From NCBI RefSeq assembly GCF_000568255.1, contig NZ_KK037166.1:847220-911219 (forward strand): a stretch of 64,000 bases of DNA. Reading direction: 5' to 3'. Below are positions 50,617 through 59,700 of this stretch, piece by piece; the stretch's first letter is position 1, and each line of letters starts with the position of its first letter. The position numbers and the translations under genes were made by a program. The stretch is from Kutzneria sp. 744. Its GTDB lineage: Bacteria; Actinomycetota; Actinomycetes; Mycobacteriales; Pseudonocardiaceae. Below the pieces are notes generated by a model. It saw only the letters and a program-made list of their open reading frames with translations, was not told where the DNA came from and made no database searches.

Positions 50617-51411
50617 TCAGGCCGTGCGGCCGTAGAACAGTTGCTGGGTCAGCTCGTTGAGTTTCATGTCGGGACGTTCGCCGTAGGTCAGGACCGAGTT
50701 GATCCGGGGCGTGGCGCCGCGGACCGGGGTGACCCGGTGCAGGGCGTGCTCACCGTGGAAGAAGGCCAGGGTGCCCGGCGCGCTCGGCAGGACTCGGATC
50801 CCGGACCGGTCCCCGAGCAGCACCCGCCGCACGCCCGGGTGGTTCTCGTCGTCGGCCGACCGCAGGCCGGGGACGTACTCGAAGTCGCCGCCCGCGTCGG
50901 CCTGCTGGTACATGACGGTGACGGAGAACTCGCTGCGGTCGAAGTGCCAGCCGAGTTCCTGGCCGGGCCGGAACGTGGTGATCTGCAAGGCGTCGAGCGG
51001 GTCGGCGCTGCGGTGCAGGACCGGCTTGTCCAGCACGGCGGCGATGAACGCCGTCAGGTCGTCGGACTCGTAGAGCCGACGCAGCGGGGCGTCGGCCGGG
51101 ATGTGGTCGTAGGCGATGCCGTTCTTGGCCGACCGGACCTGGTGCGCGCGAGGGTGATCGGCCGGCACGGACTCGTCGACCGGCTCGAAGTAGACGGTGT
51201 GCGGGCGGTCGGTTTCCCACGCTTTGTCGGCGATCCGCTCGGCCAGGGCCGCCATTGCGGCCACCGCCGTGTCGGTGACGAAGCCGGGCAGGTTGCAGAC
51301 GCCGGTGTCGACGAGTTCGGCCCGGCAGTCGAACACGAGCGCCCGCCCGCGATCGCTGTCGAGTTCGTGGATCGGGTACCGGCCGAGGTCGACAACGTCG
51401 GCGTGGTCCAT
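50617..51411 (-). CDS. 2-oxoglutarate/Fe(II)-dependent oxygenase
   Basis: 264 residues from the ATG at 51411. The jelly-roll oxygenase core has the iron motif LGWHFDRSEFSVTVMYQQAD (His-x-Asp, about residue 165), the distal His in FFHGEHALHRVTPV and the 2OG-binding Arg in TPRINSVLTYGERP. The N-terminal half (LPGFVTDTAVAAMAALAERI, PHTVYFEPVDESVPADHPRA) resembles the amino-acid-acting group that includes the radical halogenase BesD. In halogenases the Asp is replaced by Gly; here Asp is kept, so hydroxylation or desaturation is expected. It diverges from a LysR regulator that probably controls it. The substrate, perhaps a free amino acid, is unknown. Confidence 0.82.
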   Translation of the reverse strand: MDHADVVDLGRYPIHELDSDRGRALVFDCRAELVDTGVCNLPGFVTDTAVAAMAALAERIADKAWETDRPHTVYFEPVDESVPADHPRAHQVRSAKNGIAYDHIPADAPLRRLYESDDLTAFIAAVLDKPVLHRSADPLDALQITTFRPGQELGWHFDRSEFSVTVMYQQADAGGDFEYVPGLRSADDENHPGVRRVLLGDRSGIRVLPSAPGTLAFFHGEHALHRVTPVRGATPRINSVLTYGERPDMKLNELTQQLFYGRTA

Positions 51412-51516
51412 GGTCGGGATCCTCTCTCCGGGGTGCGTCCAGCCTGACCACGCCGCGTTATCAGGACAAGTCCGGTTTGTGCTCGTTTCCATCAGCAGCA
51501 CTTCTAGAGTGAGGTC

Positions 51517-52458
51517 GTGGGACTGGATCCGCTCGGTGTCGAGCTGCGCCACCTGGTGGCGCTGGCCGCGGTCGGCCGGCATGCGTCGTTCAGCCGGGCC
51601 GCCGAGGAGCTGGGGTACACCCAGTCCGCGGTCAGCCAGCAGATCGCCCGGCTCGAACGGCTGGTGGGCCAGCCGCTGGTCGAGCGGCCCGGCGGGCCGC
51701 GGCCGGTGCGGCTCACGGCGGCCGGCGAGGTGCTGCTGCGGCACGCCGAGGCGATCCGGGCTCGGCTGACCAGTGCGGCGGCCGACCTGGACGCACTGGC
51801 CGGCGGAACGTCCGGCACGCTGCGGGTCGGCTGCTACCAGAGCGTGGGCGTGCGGATTCTGCCCCGCGTGCTGCGGGAGTTCCGCGCGCGGTGGCCGGCG
51901 GTGCGGGTCGAGCTGACCGAGAACGAGGACGACGGCTGGCTGCTGCAACAGGTCGAGCGCGGCGAGCTGGATGTCACGTTCGTGGTGCTGCCGTTGCCGG
52001 ACGGGCCCTTCGCGGTGATGGACCTGCTGGCGGATCCGTACGTGGTCGCGGTCCGGCCCGATTCGCCGCTCGGGCTCGACGGCGGTCCGGTGTCGCTGCG
52101 GGACCTGGCCACGCAGCCGTTGATCAGCTACGCCCGGATGCGTGACGTGCACGCGATCGAGAACCGCCTCGGCGATCCCGCGCTGCGGGACCAGATCGTG
52201 TTCCGCTCCCACCACAACGGCACCATCCTCGGCCTCGCCGCCGAAGGCGTCGGCGCAGCCGTCATCTCGTGGCTCTCGGTCGACCCGCACCGGCCGGGGC
52301 TGCGGGTCGTCCCGATCGCCGGCGTGAGCCCGCGGATCGTCGCCATCGCCTGGCACCGCGACCGCTACCAACTGCCCGCGGCGGCCGCTTTCACCGATCT
52401 CGCCCACACGGTCGCCTTGACGGAACGCTCGCTCATGCGGGACACACTGGGCAGCTGA
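51517..52458 (+). CDS. LysR-family regulator
   Basis: 313 residues from a GTG at 51517. HTH: VELRHLVALAAVGRHASFSR, AAEELGYTQSAVSQQIARLE. The effector domain starts GTLRVGCYQSVGVRILPRVL and has VFRSHHNGTILGLAAEGVGA. The gene is divergent from the 2OG oxygenase with 105 bases between starts, the usual LysR layout, so it most likely activates that gene in response to its substrate. Beyond its stop lies a decayed region (52460-53393). Confidence 0.92.
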   Translation: MGLDPLGVELRHLVALAAVGRHASFSRAAEELGYTQSAVSQQIARLERLVGQPLVERPGGPRPVRLTAAGEVLLRHAEAIRARLTSAAADLDALAGGTSGTLRVGCYQSVGVRILPRVLREFRARWPAVRVELTENEDDGWLLQQVERGELDVTFVVLPLPDGPFAVMDLLADPYVVAVRPDSPLGLDGGPVSLRDLATQPLISYARMRDVHAIENRLGDPALRDQIVFRSHHNGTILGLAAEGVGAAVISWLSVDPHRPGLRVVPIAGVSPRIVAIAWHRDRYQLPAAAAFTDLAHTVALTERSLMRDTLGS

Positions 52459-52549
52459 CTTGCACAGTTTAAAGTCAGGGTCGTGGCGAGCTGTCGTGGC
52501 CAGGGTTCGTCGCTGACCAGTGACCGCAGTTGCGTGGTGACGCCCTCGG

Positions 52550-52690
52550 TCAGGAGGGCTCCCGGCCCAGCACCATCGCGCGGCGACAGAACTCATACAG
52601 CCCGTCGAACAACGGCCCGGTGCAATCCAGAATCTGCTCGTCACCACAGACCATCGACAGGCCGCGGAGGACGACGTCCAGGCCAGTTCT
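52550..52690 (-). pseudogene. TetR regulator C-terminal remnant
   Basis: About 46 codons without a start: LDVVLRGLSMVCGDEQILDC, then TGPLFDGLYEFCRRAMVLGR, stop at 52550. The text resembles the C-terminal end of TetR-family proteins. No HTH is left upstream. The gene is a fragment. Confidence 0.45.
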
Positions 52691-52856
52691 GACCTACCTG
52701 TTCCTCTGCGTCTACGCCGACCTGCGGTCTCCGGCCGACCTGCGCCGTTTCGGCCAGACACGCGCGGTGGCCGTGCTCGCCTCGCTCATCGTCAACGTCG
52801 TCACCATCTGGGACCGTCGCGCGAAGCCGGCGGCGGCAACGTCGGCGCAGATGTGA
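52686..52856 (+). pseudogene. Remnant of a small membrane protein gene
   Basis: The end of an open frame reads LTYLFLCVYADLRSPADLRR, then FGQTRAVAVLASLIVNVVTI and WDRRAKPAAATSAQM. One hydrophobic segment is visible. No credible start or ribosome-binding site exists. It overlaps the other remnants in this region. Confidence 0.3.
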
Positions 52857-52857
52857 G

Positions 52858-53277
52858 GAAAGTGCCACCGAAAGTGGTGTCGGTCAGCCCAAGGTGCCGG
52901 ACAGGATCCGCGCCAGCCGCCGGGTGCGGTGACGACCTGGCCCTCGAAGTGACCGTGCCGCGCGATGTGCCAGGCAGAGTGCGGCGAAACTGCGTCACGC
53001 TCAGCTTCCACGGCCGGCCGCCAACCAGCGGGACGGCGTTGTCGCGGCCGCGGGCGTGGCAGTGCCAGTCGATCCAGCGAACCAGCTCGTCGAGCTGGCG
53101 GCTGGTCATGTCGTGGGGCAGCGTGGTTGCGTCGGCGTCGCGGTGCACGCGCACGCAGTCGCGCCGTAGATGTTTGATCACTGGTGGAGGGCACTTGCTA
53201 CGACCGTGCCTACCCAACGCATGCCGGACGAACCGCCCCGGGATGGCGCCGGGCCCCAGAGCGAACGGCCGATCCAC
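52858..53277 (-). pseudogene. Integrase/recombinase remnant with frameshift
   Basis: One frame gives LPHDMTSRQLDELVRWIDWH, GRPWKLSVTQFRRTL. The matching continuation AWHIARHGHFEGQVVTAP lies in another frame (around 52960-52990). The joined text resembles the conserved GRxLTxRQFRRTLAWFIARRP region of actinobacterial tyrosine-type integrases. Both ends are missing and the frame is broken, so this is a decayed mobile-element gene. No terminal repeats were found. Confidence 0.5.
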
Positions 53278-53393
53278 AAAGGACGGCGTGTGGTGACGGA
53301 GCGGAGTGATCAGGTCAGTCGTTTGGCCGATGCGGGGCGAGCGGCGGAGTCGCGATCATGCTGCTGTCCGATCCGCCCGGCCTGGGGAGTCCG

Positions 53394-54173
53394 ATGTCGA
53401 AGCTGGTGCGGGTCATTCTGGCCCTGCTCGCCCTGTTACCGGGCGCGGCGGTCGTGCAGCAGCATCCCCACCCGTTCACGGTGCTGGCCTTCTACACCGG
53501 ACGCCCGGACGCCGCGCACATCGCGTTCGACAACGAGTCGGCGATCTGGTTCCCCCAGGCGGCGAAGCGCTACGGATTCAGCTACCAACAGACGAAAGAC
53601 TGGTCACAGCTGACCGATATCACCAAGTCCCGGGCCGACGTGGTGATGTTCCTCGACGACATTCCCACGGATCCCGCCCAGCGCGCGGGCTTCCAGCGCT
53701 ATGTGGAGCACGGCGGCGCGTACTTCGGCTTCCACTACTCGGGCTACAACGACGAGGACATCACCTGGCCCTGGTTCAACACCACGTTCATGGGCGCCGG
53801 GCGGTACGCCGACAACACCTGGTCCCCGACCACCGCCGTCCTGCACACGGACGCACGGCATCCGTCCACGCGGCGGCTGCCCACGACGTGGACCGCGGCG
53901 GTCAGCGAGTGGTACAGCTGGCAGTTCGACCTGAGCAAGAACCCGGACATCGAGGTGCTGGCGTCGGTCGACCGGTCGAGCTTCCCGGTGGGCACCGACC
54001 CGGCCCAGTCCTGGTACAGCGGCTACTACCCGATCCTGTGGACGAACAAGCGCTACAAGATGCTGTACGCCAACTTCGGCCACAACGCGATGAACTACGC
54101 GGCGAACACGCCGCTGTCGTCGACGTTCGCGGACCCGGTACAGGACCGGTTCATCATCGACGGCCTGCTCTGA
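53394..54173 (+). CDS. Secreted ThuA-domain protein, shortened by an in-frame stop
   Basis: 259 residues from the ATG at 53394, with GGGGAG upstream. A signal peptide (LVRVILALLALLPGAAVVQQ) precedes a ThuA/class I glutamine amidotransferase-like domain. Its features are VLAFYTGRPDAAHIAFDNES, RADVVMFLDDIPTDPAQRAG, YVEHGGAYFGFHYSGYND, YPILWTNKRYKMLYANFGHN. The ThuA domain ends properly at IIDGLL. The TGA at 54171 is followed in frame by LGGGTPTDAPTDQIDPN and a lectin domain, so TGG to TGA is the simplest reading. ThuA-like proteins are linked to trehalose or other sugar use; the secreted type has no fixed function. Confidence 0.78.
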   Translation: MSKLVRVILALLALLPGAAVVQQHPHPFTVLAFYTGRPDAAHIAFDNESAIWFPQAAKRYGFSYQQTKDWSQLTDITKSRADVVMFLDDIPTDPAQRAGFQRYVEHGGAYFGFHYSGYNDEDITWPWFNTTFMGAGRYADNTWSPTTAVLHTDARHPSTRRLPTTWTAAVSEWYSWQFDLSKNPDIEVLASVDRSSFPVGTDPAQSWYSGYYPILWTNKRYKMLYANFGHNAMNYAANTPLSSTFADPVQDRFIIDGLL

Positions 54174-54803
54174 TTGGGCGGCGGCACGCCGACCGACGCG
54201 CCCACCGACCAGATCGATCCGAACGCGTGGCTGCGAGTGGTGAACCAGGGCAGCGGCTTCTGTGTGGACGGATCCCCGGTCCGGACGGACGCCTGCGGCA
54301 GCTCGGCGGCGCAGCGGTTCCGGTTCCGCTGGCTCGACGGCCCGTATCTGCGGATCGACAACGGCGGCCGCTCCCTGGGCTGGACCGCCGACGGCATCCA
54401 GGCGACCCGCTTCGACGGCAGTGACAATCCGATGGGCTTTTTTCGGTTTTTCTTTTCTTTCCTATCGAACATCTCTCAGATCCTCCGGACCCGACGCTGG
54501 CGCGCGCGTAGGCACGCACCCGTATAGAAAGCTATAGATCACAGCCAGCCATATTTTCTTCGAAGTCAAAGACGGTTTCCACAAATTAATTCCAGTTTTT
54601 TCAATGTTCCAGGAGTTGTTCGAGGGCGCACAGCCCAAACCATAAGTTAGGCATTTCACTAGTGAAAACACGCCGCTCCTTTAAGTTATATTGGGGTCAA
54701 GGTCGGCCAGAAGTGCCTGACCGCCGCCACCGGGGCGGCGCCGTTGACCCTGGCCACCTGCACCGGTTCCCCGACGCAGTCGTTCGACCTCGCCCGGACC
54801 TGA
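54174..54803 (+). pseudogene. Ricin-type lectin tail of the ThuA gene, split by island 3
   Basis: In frame behind the TGA: WLRVVNQGSGFCVDGSPVRT, ACGSSAAQRFRFRWLDGPYL, RIDNGGRSLGWTADGIQATR. Coding stops being recognisable at about 54437 and resumes at 54696 with VKVGQKCLTAATGAAPLTLA, TCTGSPTQSFDLART and a TGA at 54801. Both halves fit one beta-trefoil (QxW-like) lectin module. A sound copy would be a secreted ThuA-lectin fusion of about 380-400 residues. Confidence 0.7.
54438..54695. other. Low-GC, random-like island 3 inside the lectin domain
   Basis: About 258 bases near 42-45% GC. It starts with a pyrimidine-rich run (TTTTTTCGGTTTTTC) and shows stops in all frames. Lectin sequence continues sensibly on both sides. 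No terminal repeats, target duplications or RNA genes were seen. Confidence 0.65.
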
Positions 54804-54804
54804 G

Positions 54805-55542
54805 CTACCGCTGGGCCTTCAGCACGTCGACCTCGCAGCCGGGCGCCGACGGGTCGAAGCCGTGCTCGACCAGCCAGCGGATGGCCGTCAAGCTGCGCAA
54901 CGACCACCACGCGCGGATCACGTCGGGGTCGACGTCGCCGCCGTAGCCGGCGATGACGTCGCCGAGGTGCTCCTCGTGCCCCAGCGTCAGGATGGCGAGG
55001 TCGAACAGGGCATCCCCTTGCGCGGCCTCGGACCAGTCGATCACGCCGGTCACGTCGTCGTCGGCGACGAACACGTGGCAGAGCTGGAGGTCGCCGTGGA
55101 TGAACGCCGGCGTCCACGGGCGGAGCGCGGCCTCGGCGATCCGCTGGTTGCGGGTGACCAGGTCGGTGGGAAGGACTTCGTTTCCCACGAGCCAGGCGCA
55201 TTCGACGTCGAGCTCCGTGGCGATCTCGTCACGGCTGCGGCCGGGCCATGGCGGCAGCGGTGCGTCGTGCAGCTTCCGGACGGCCGCGCCGGCCGCGGCC
55301 CAGGCCGCCGGTGACGCCGTCAACGGCTCGCCGAGGCGGCCGAGTGCCGTGCCGGGCACGGCGGCGATCGCCAGCACGGGCGGCTTGCGCCACAGGACCT
55401 CCGGCGTCGGGATCGGCGCCAGGGCCATCGCTTCGACCTCGACGTCGATGCGCGCCTGATCGGCGTCGATCTTGAGGAACACGTCGCCGACGCGCAGGGT
55501 CGCCCGCTCCTGATGGGCGACGACAACCTCGACCTCTGTCAC
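54805..55542 (-). CDS. Aminoglycoside phosphotransferase-family kinase
   Basis: 245 residues. Protein-kinase-like fold of the APH group: VGDVFLKIDADQARIDVEVE with the ATP Lys, PAFIHGDLQLCHVFVADDDV with the catalytic Asp (about residue 165), and VTGVIDWSEAAQGDALFDLA with the metal Asp. The Asn of the classical HGDxxxxN is His here, as in the HGDLQ-x-x-HVF subgroup. The N-terminus lacks a long glycine-rich loop. The substrate is unknown; small molecules such as aminoglycosides or choline-like compounds are possible. It converges on the ThuA-lectin pseudogene. Confidence 0.82.
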   Translation of the reverse strand: MTEVEVVVAHQERATLRVGDVFLKIDADQARIDVEVEAMALAPIPTPEVLWRKPPVLAIAAVPGTALGRLGEPLTASPAAWAAAGAAVRKLHDAPLPPWPGRSRDEIATELDVECAWLVGNEVLPTDLVTRNQRIAEAALRPWTPAFIHGDLQLCHVFVADDDVTGVIDWSEAAQGDALFDLAILTLGHEEHLGDVIAGYGGDVDPDVIRAWWSLRSLTAIRWLVEHGFDPSAPGCEVDVLKAQR

Positions 55543-55583
55543 GCCGGCCAGTATCGCGGCGACGGCCGTCGACGTCGCCCGGT

Positions 55584-55913
55584 TTATCGCTCAGCGCCGC
55601 AAGGCTCGCGCCAGCGCGGCCAGCAGGTCGTCCGGAAGTCCACGGCGGCGACAACGCGAAGCTGATGGCCGAACATCTCCGGTGCGTCGGCGAACGGCAC
55701 AATTGCGCTGCGCTCGGCGCCGATGATTCGCGTCGGACAAGAGCGTATCAAATCAGGCCAGAAGGACATGGCGTGGAACAACGTCGACCGCACGAAATAC
55801 ACAATCGCCTCGTCGAGGACGAGGCCGCAGTCCGGCTCCGTCGACGCGCTTCGTACGGTCAGATCTGTGTCCGCCGCACTCTCCAGAGAAACGGCGCCGA
55901 CGCGGGCGGCCAT
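55584..55913 (-). other. Doubtful frame, possible alpha/beta-hydrolase remnant
   Basis: 109 codons. The text SCPTRIIGAERSAIVPFADA followed by PEMFGHQLRVVAAVDF weakly recalls the late part of an alpha/beta hydrolase. The N-terminal half has no family character and no ribosome-binding site is seen. The 463-base gap 55543-56005 otherwise holds only the lectin promoter. Confidence 0.25.
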
Positions 55914-56005
55914 ACGCAGTTCTACGAATGGTCCGCGCCGGCCGGACTTGGAAGTCTTTGCCGTGGCAGCGAAACATCGCTGTTCCCGGCGAAAGGACCA
56001 CGTAG

Positions 56006-56536
56006 GTGTCTCGACTGAGACGACTGGGTTTGCTCACCTTGCCGTTGGTGGCGCTGGTGCTCGGCCTCACGGCCGCCCCCGCCAGTGCCGACACGGACTG
56101 GTACCAGTTCTCGAGCAAGTGGAGCGGCAAGTGCATGGATCTGCGTGATCAGGAGGCGAACAGCGCCACCCCGCATGTCCAGCAGTGGTCGTGCAAGAAC
56201 AACGTCTCCAACCAGCAGTGGTCGCCGGTGCTGCAGACCAACGGCACCGTCCAGCTGGTCAGCAACCGCACCGGCAAGTGCCTGAGTGTGGACGGCCATG
56301 CCGACTTCGCCGGCGCGCTGATCGTGACGGCGTCGTGCTTCACCGCCGACGCCTGGCAGCAGTGGCGCTTCCAGACCAACCCGTTCCCCAACGCGACCGG
56401 CTCGGCCTGGCTGGTGAACTCCCACAGCGGCAAGTGCGTCGAGCTGCCCGGCTGGAACACCGACGACGGCCTGCTCCTGGCCCAGTCCGACTGCGTCGGC
56501 GGCTGGAAGCAGTACTGGGACACCATCGCCCACTGA
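56006..56536 (+). CDS. Secreted ricin-B-type lectin
   Basis: 176 residues from the GTG at 56006, with AAAGGA upstream. A Sec signal ends at PASADTDW. The mature protein is a single beta-trefoil with three repeats, each with a QxW-like element: WSGKCMDLRDQEANS to NQQW, TGKCLSVDGHADFAGALIVT to QQWRF, SGKCVELPGWNTDDGLLLAQ to GWKQYW. Paired Cys occur in each repeat. It likely binds galactose- or xylose-containing glycans outside the cell. A strong hairpin at 56544 ends the transcript. Confidence 0.9.
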   Translation: MSRLRRLGLLTLPLVALVLGLTAAPASADTDWYQFSSKWSGKCMDLRDQEANSATPHVQQWSCKNNVSNQQWSPVLQTNGTVQLVSNRTGKCLSVDGHADFAGALIVTASCFTADAWQQWRFQTNPFPNATGSAWLVNSHSGKCVELPGWNTDDGLLLAQSDCVGGWKQYWDTIAH

Positions 56537-56543
56537 CCCTGTC

Positions 56544-56571
56544 CGGGGCCGGCCGCGCGCGGCCGGCCCCG
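56544..56571. terminator. Bidirectional terminator hairpin
   Basis: A 12-base stem (CGGGGCCGGCCG / CGGCCGGCCCCG) with a 4-base loop lies between the convergent lectin and small membrane protein genes. Confidence 0.82.
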
Positions 56572-56576
56572 CTCTG

Positions 56577-56735
56577 TCAGCGGCGCAGCGCCTCCCGCTT
56601 GACCCAGCCCACCACAGCCGTGACGACGAACAGCACGGCCCCGAGGACCAGCAGCCAGACCAGCCCCTTCACCACGGCGCCGACCACGGCGCAGACGAGC
56701 CAAATCACCAGCAGCAGGCCGATCAGAGCAAGCAT
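56577..56735 (-). CDS. Small hydrophobic membrane protein
   Basis: 52 residues from the ATG at 56735, with GGAGG seven bases upstream. The sequence MLALIGLLLVIWLVCAVVGA, then VVKGLVWLLVLGAVLFVVTA ends with the basic VVGWVKREALRR. Two membrane segments form a hairpin. Similar short hydrophobic proteins are common in actinobacteria and have no known role. It is followed by the terminator at 56544-56571. Confidence 0.72.
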   Translation of the reverse strand: MLALIGLLLVIWLVCAVVGAVVKGLVWLLVLGAVLFVVTAVVGWVKREALRR

Positions 56736-56798
56736 CGCGCACCTCCGGTCGCGTAAGAGGATCCTGCCGTTTCATACCCGCTGCACGGCCACTCCAAA

Positions 56799-59700
56799 CT
56801 AGGCCGGATACGCGCTGTCCAACTCGGCCAGAATCTCCTCGAAGGCCCCCGGCCCGGTGGCGATGACCTCCGGCAGCGCCACATACCAGGTGCTGAGCGT
56901 CAGGACCTCCGCCACCGCCCGGGCATCTACCCCCGGCCGCGCCCGAATCACCGCCAGCAGCGCCTCGGCCCGCATCCGTTGATCGACGATCAGGCGTGCG
57001 ATCTCCTCGGCCCGATCGAGATCACCAGCCTTCACCACGGCGAAAGTGATGCGCTGCAACGCCTTTGCCTGCGGGAGCGAACTGCCGAGGGATCGGGCGA
57101 TCGCCACGGCGCCCTCGATATGGCCGGCGGCCGCCGCGTCACTGGCCACACGCTCCTGCGCATGGACACGCGAGTCGTGGTGCTCAAAGGACTCTGTCAG
57201 CTTCATGGCATGACCGAGCGCGCCCAGCGCGGCGTGTCCCCGCGCCAGCCCGATCACCGCGTTGGCCTGGCCGACCCTGACCCTGTCGAACAAGACCTCG
57301 GCCAGCTCGACATCACCCGCCAGGGCCACCGCCGACACCAGAGCCGCCAATGCCATGTCCTTGGTCACCGGCGTCGTCGCGGACTTGTGGAACCGAGCAA
57401 TGGGCGCGATGAAGCCGGCCGCATGGTCCGGATCGGTGGCATCAACCGCGACTACGGCCGCGAAGGACAGCAGATGCGACCGGGCCTCGTCGTCGCGTTC
57501 CGAACGGGCGAGGGCTTCGACGCGATCGAACCGACCCATCTTGGCATACTGGTCCAGCAGCACCTCGGACATGACGTCTTCATGGCTTTGGGTACCCCTT
57601 GTGGCATCGACCAGTCGCACGGCACAGTCGAGTATCTCGATGGCCCGTTCGCCGTGGCCTGCGTCGGCCAGACCGTCGGCAGCGCCCACCAGCGCGTCGA
57701 CAGCCTTCCGGACGCCGGCGGCCTGGGAGCTGAACCGCTCCGCGCGGTCGAAGTCACCACACAACGCCGCCGCCACGATCAAGGACACCACGGTCGGCTC
57801 ATGAGGCTCGGCGCCCATCCCGTGCGTGACGCCGTCGGCGCGGTCGATGAACTGCCGTGCACGGTCGACGTCTCCGGCTCGGGCCAGCACCGAGGCCGCC
57901 AGCGCCAGGTCATGCCCGATAGTGGTCAGCCCAACGCCATTCAGGGCCGTCTCCTCGGCCTGCGTCATCACCTGCATGGCCAGCTCACCCTGGCCGGCGG
58001 CCAGCACCATGACCAGGCCGGCCAGTGCCGCCGCCGACGTCTTCTTGTCCACGATGGACAGCGCGATCCGTGTCGTCGCACGGACGTCGCCGAGCTCGGC
58101 GAAACCGCCGGCCACGTGCATCAGAGCGTGATCATCGGCGATTTCGCCGGCAGCCTGCCCGGCGTCATTGAGCACCCGCAGCGACCGGCCGATGTCCCCG
58201 GCCGCCGCGAACCCGCGAGCCACCGCTACCAGGGCCCGTGCCTTCTCGCTCTGAACACGCATGCTCCCGGCGACCGCCGCCGCGCGCTCCGGGTCACCAG
58301 CAGCCACGTGAGCTGCGACAAGGACCCCGGCTGCCTCCGAATACAGAAGTGCGGGGTGCCCGCCCTCGCGGCGAATTTCCTCGGCCACGACCTCGACGTC
58401 ACGCATCAGTTCGGCAACGCGGCCCGTGACGCCGGCCGCCGCGAGCGCCGTGATCAGCGACGTCAGCACCTGGAGTTCGTTTTCCTTGTCTTCCAACGCA
58501 TGTGCGCCGACAATCGCCGTGACTCGGGCAACGAGGCGGTCGAGACGGTCGGCATCACCGGCGGCGGCGGTGACCGGGATCAAGGAGATCCACGCCTCGG
58601 CCTGGTGCAGGAGCGTGTGCTCCGTTTCGATACTGATCATGGATTCGCACCAGGCCTCGGCCCGACCGAGGTCGCCGGCAGCACCTAATGACTCGACCAG
58701 TGTCCGACGCCCGATCACACGGGCAACCGGGTCGACGACGGCATCGACCACGGTTTCGGCGCGGTCGGCGTCGCCGACCGCCACGAGCGCCGCCGCCAGC
58801 GCCTTCAACGCCTCGGTCTGCATGAAGGAATTGGTGATGAACCGGGCCGTCTCCTCCGCTTCGGAGAGGAGGTTGAGCGCCCGGGTGCGGTAGCCGGCCG
58901 CGAACAGCTTCTCCGCTACCTGTGACGACGCCACTACGCGGTCGTGGAACTCGGCGAGGGTGCGGGCTGTGGACTCGGCGCGGTTGTAGTGGCCCAGGGC
59001 GGCCCAGGCCAAGGGAGCTCGACGGGAACGTTGGCGTTGCGGTCGTAGAGGCGGTCGCGGTGGATGGCCAGCTTGGTGAGGGCGACGAGGTCCGGCGCAG
59101 TGGTCGAGGCGAGGAGATCGCGGACGGTGCGGATCTCGGTCAACGCGTCGGCGTCGGCGCCGGAGACGGCCAACAGCCTGTCCTGGCGGTGGATGTCGGT
59201 GACGCAGGAGAGCATGCCGGGGGTGTCCTGGGCGGCCGCCAGCATGCGGAAGTAGCCACGCAGCAGGTATTCCGGCGTCTCAGCAGGCCAACGGAGGCAG
59301 CGGTAGCGGTCGGCCCAGGCGCGGATGCGGGAGCGGTAGGCGGCGAGGCGGGAAGGGCCGAGGAGCTCCATGGCGGTGACCTGGAGTTCCTCGTGGCCGA
59401 GGAGGTAGGCGGCGGGGCCCTCGGGGGTGAAGTAGGGGTCACGGAAGGAGAAGCTGCGGCCGGTCACGGTGCCGATGCAGTCCTTGACCTGCCAGGGCAG
59501 CAAACCGGTGATCTCGGCCAGGTCGGGGGCGGTGAGGCCGCCGCCGGAGGCGGTGACGAGGCCGAGCAGGTCCTGCCCGGTCGCTGAGCCGGTGAGCAGG
59601 CGGTGGAGATCCCGTTCCATCTCGCGGCGGATGGCCTGGGCCATCGGGGAAGGAGCCAACGTCCGGACGATGGCGGGATCGCGCAGGGGGTGGTCGGAGG

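Noticed and set aside
52801..53277. An intact integrase gene
   Set aside because: The catalytic region is split between two frames and the C-terminal Tyr segment is absent.
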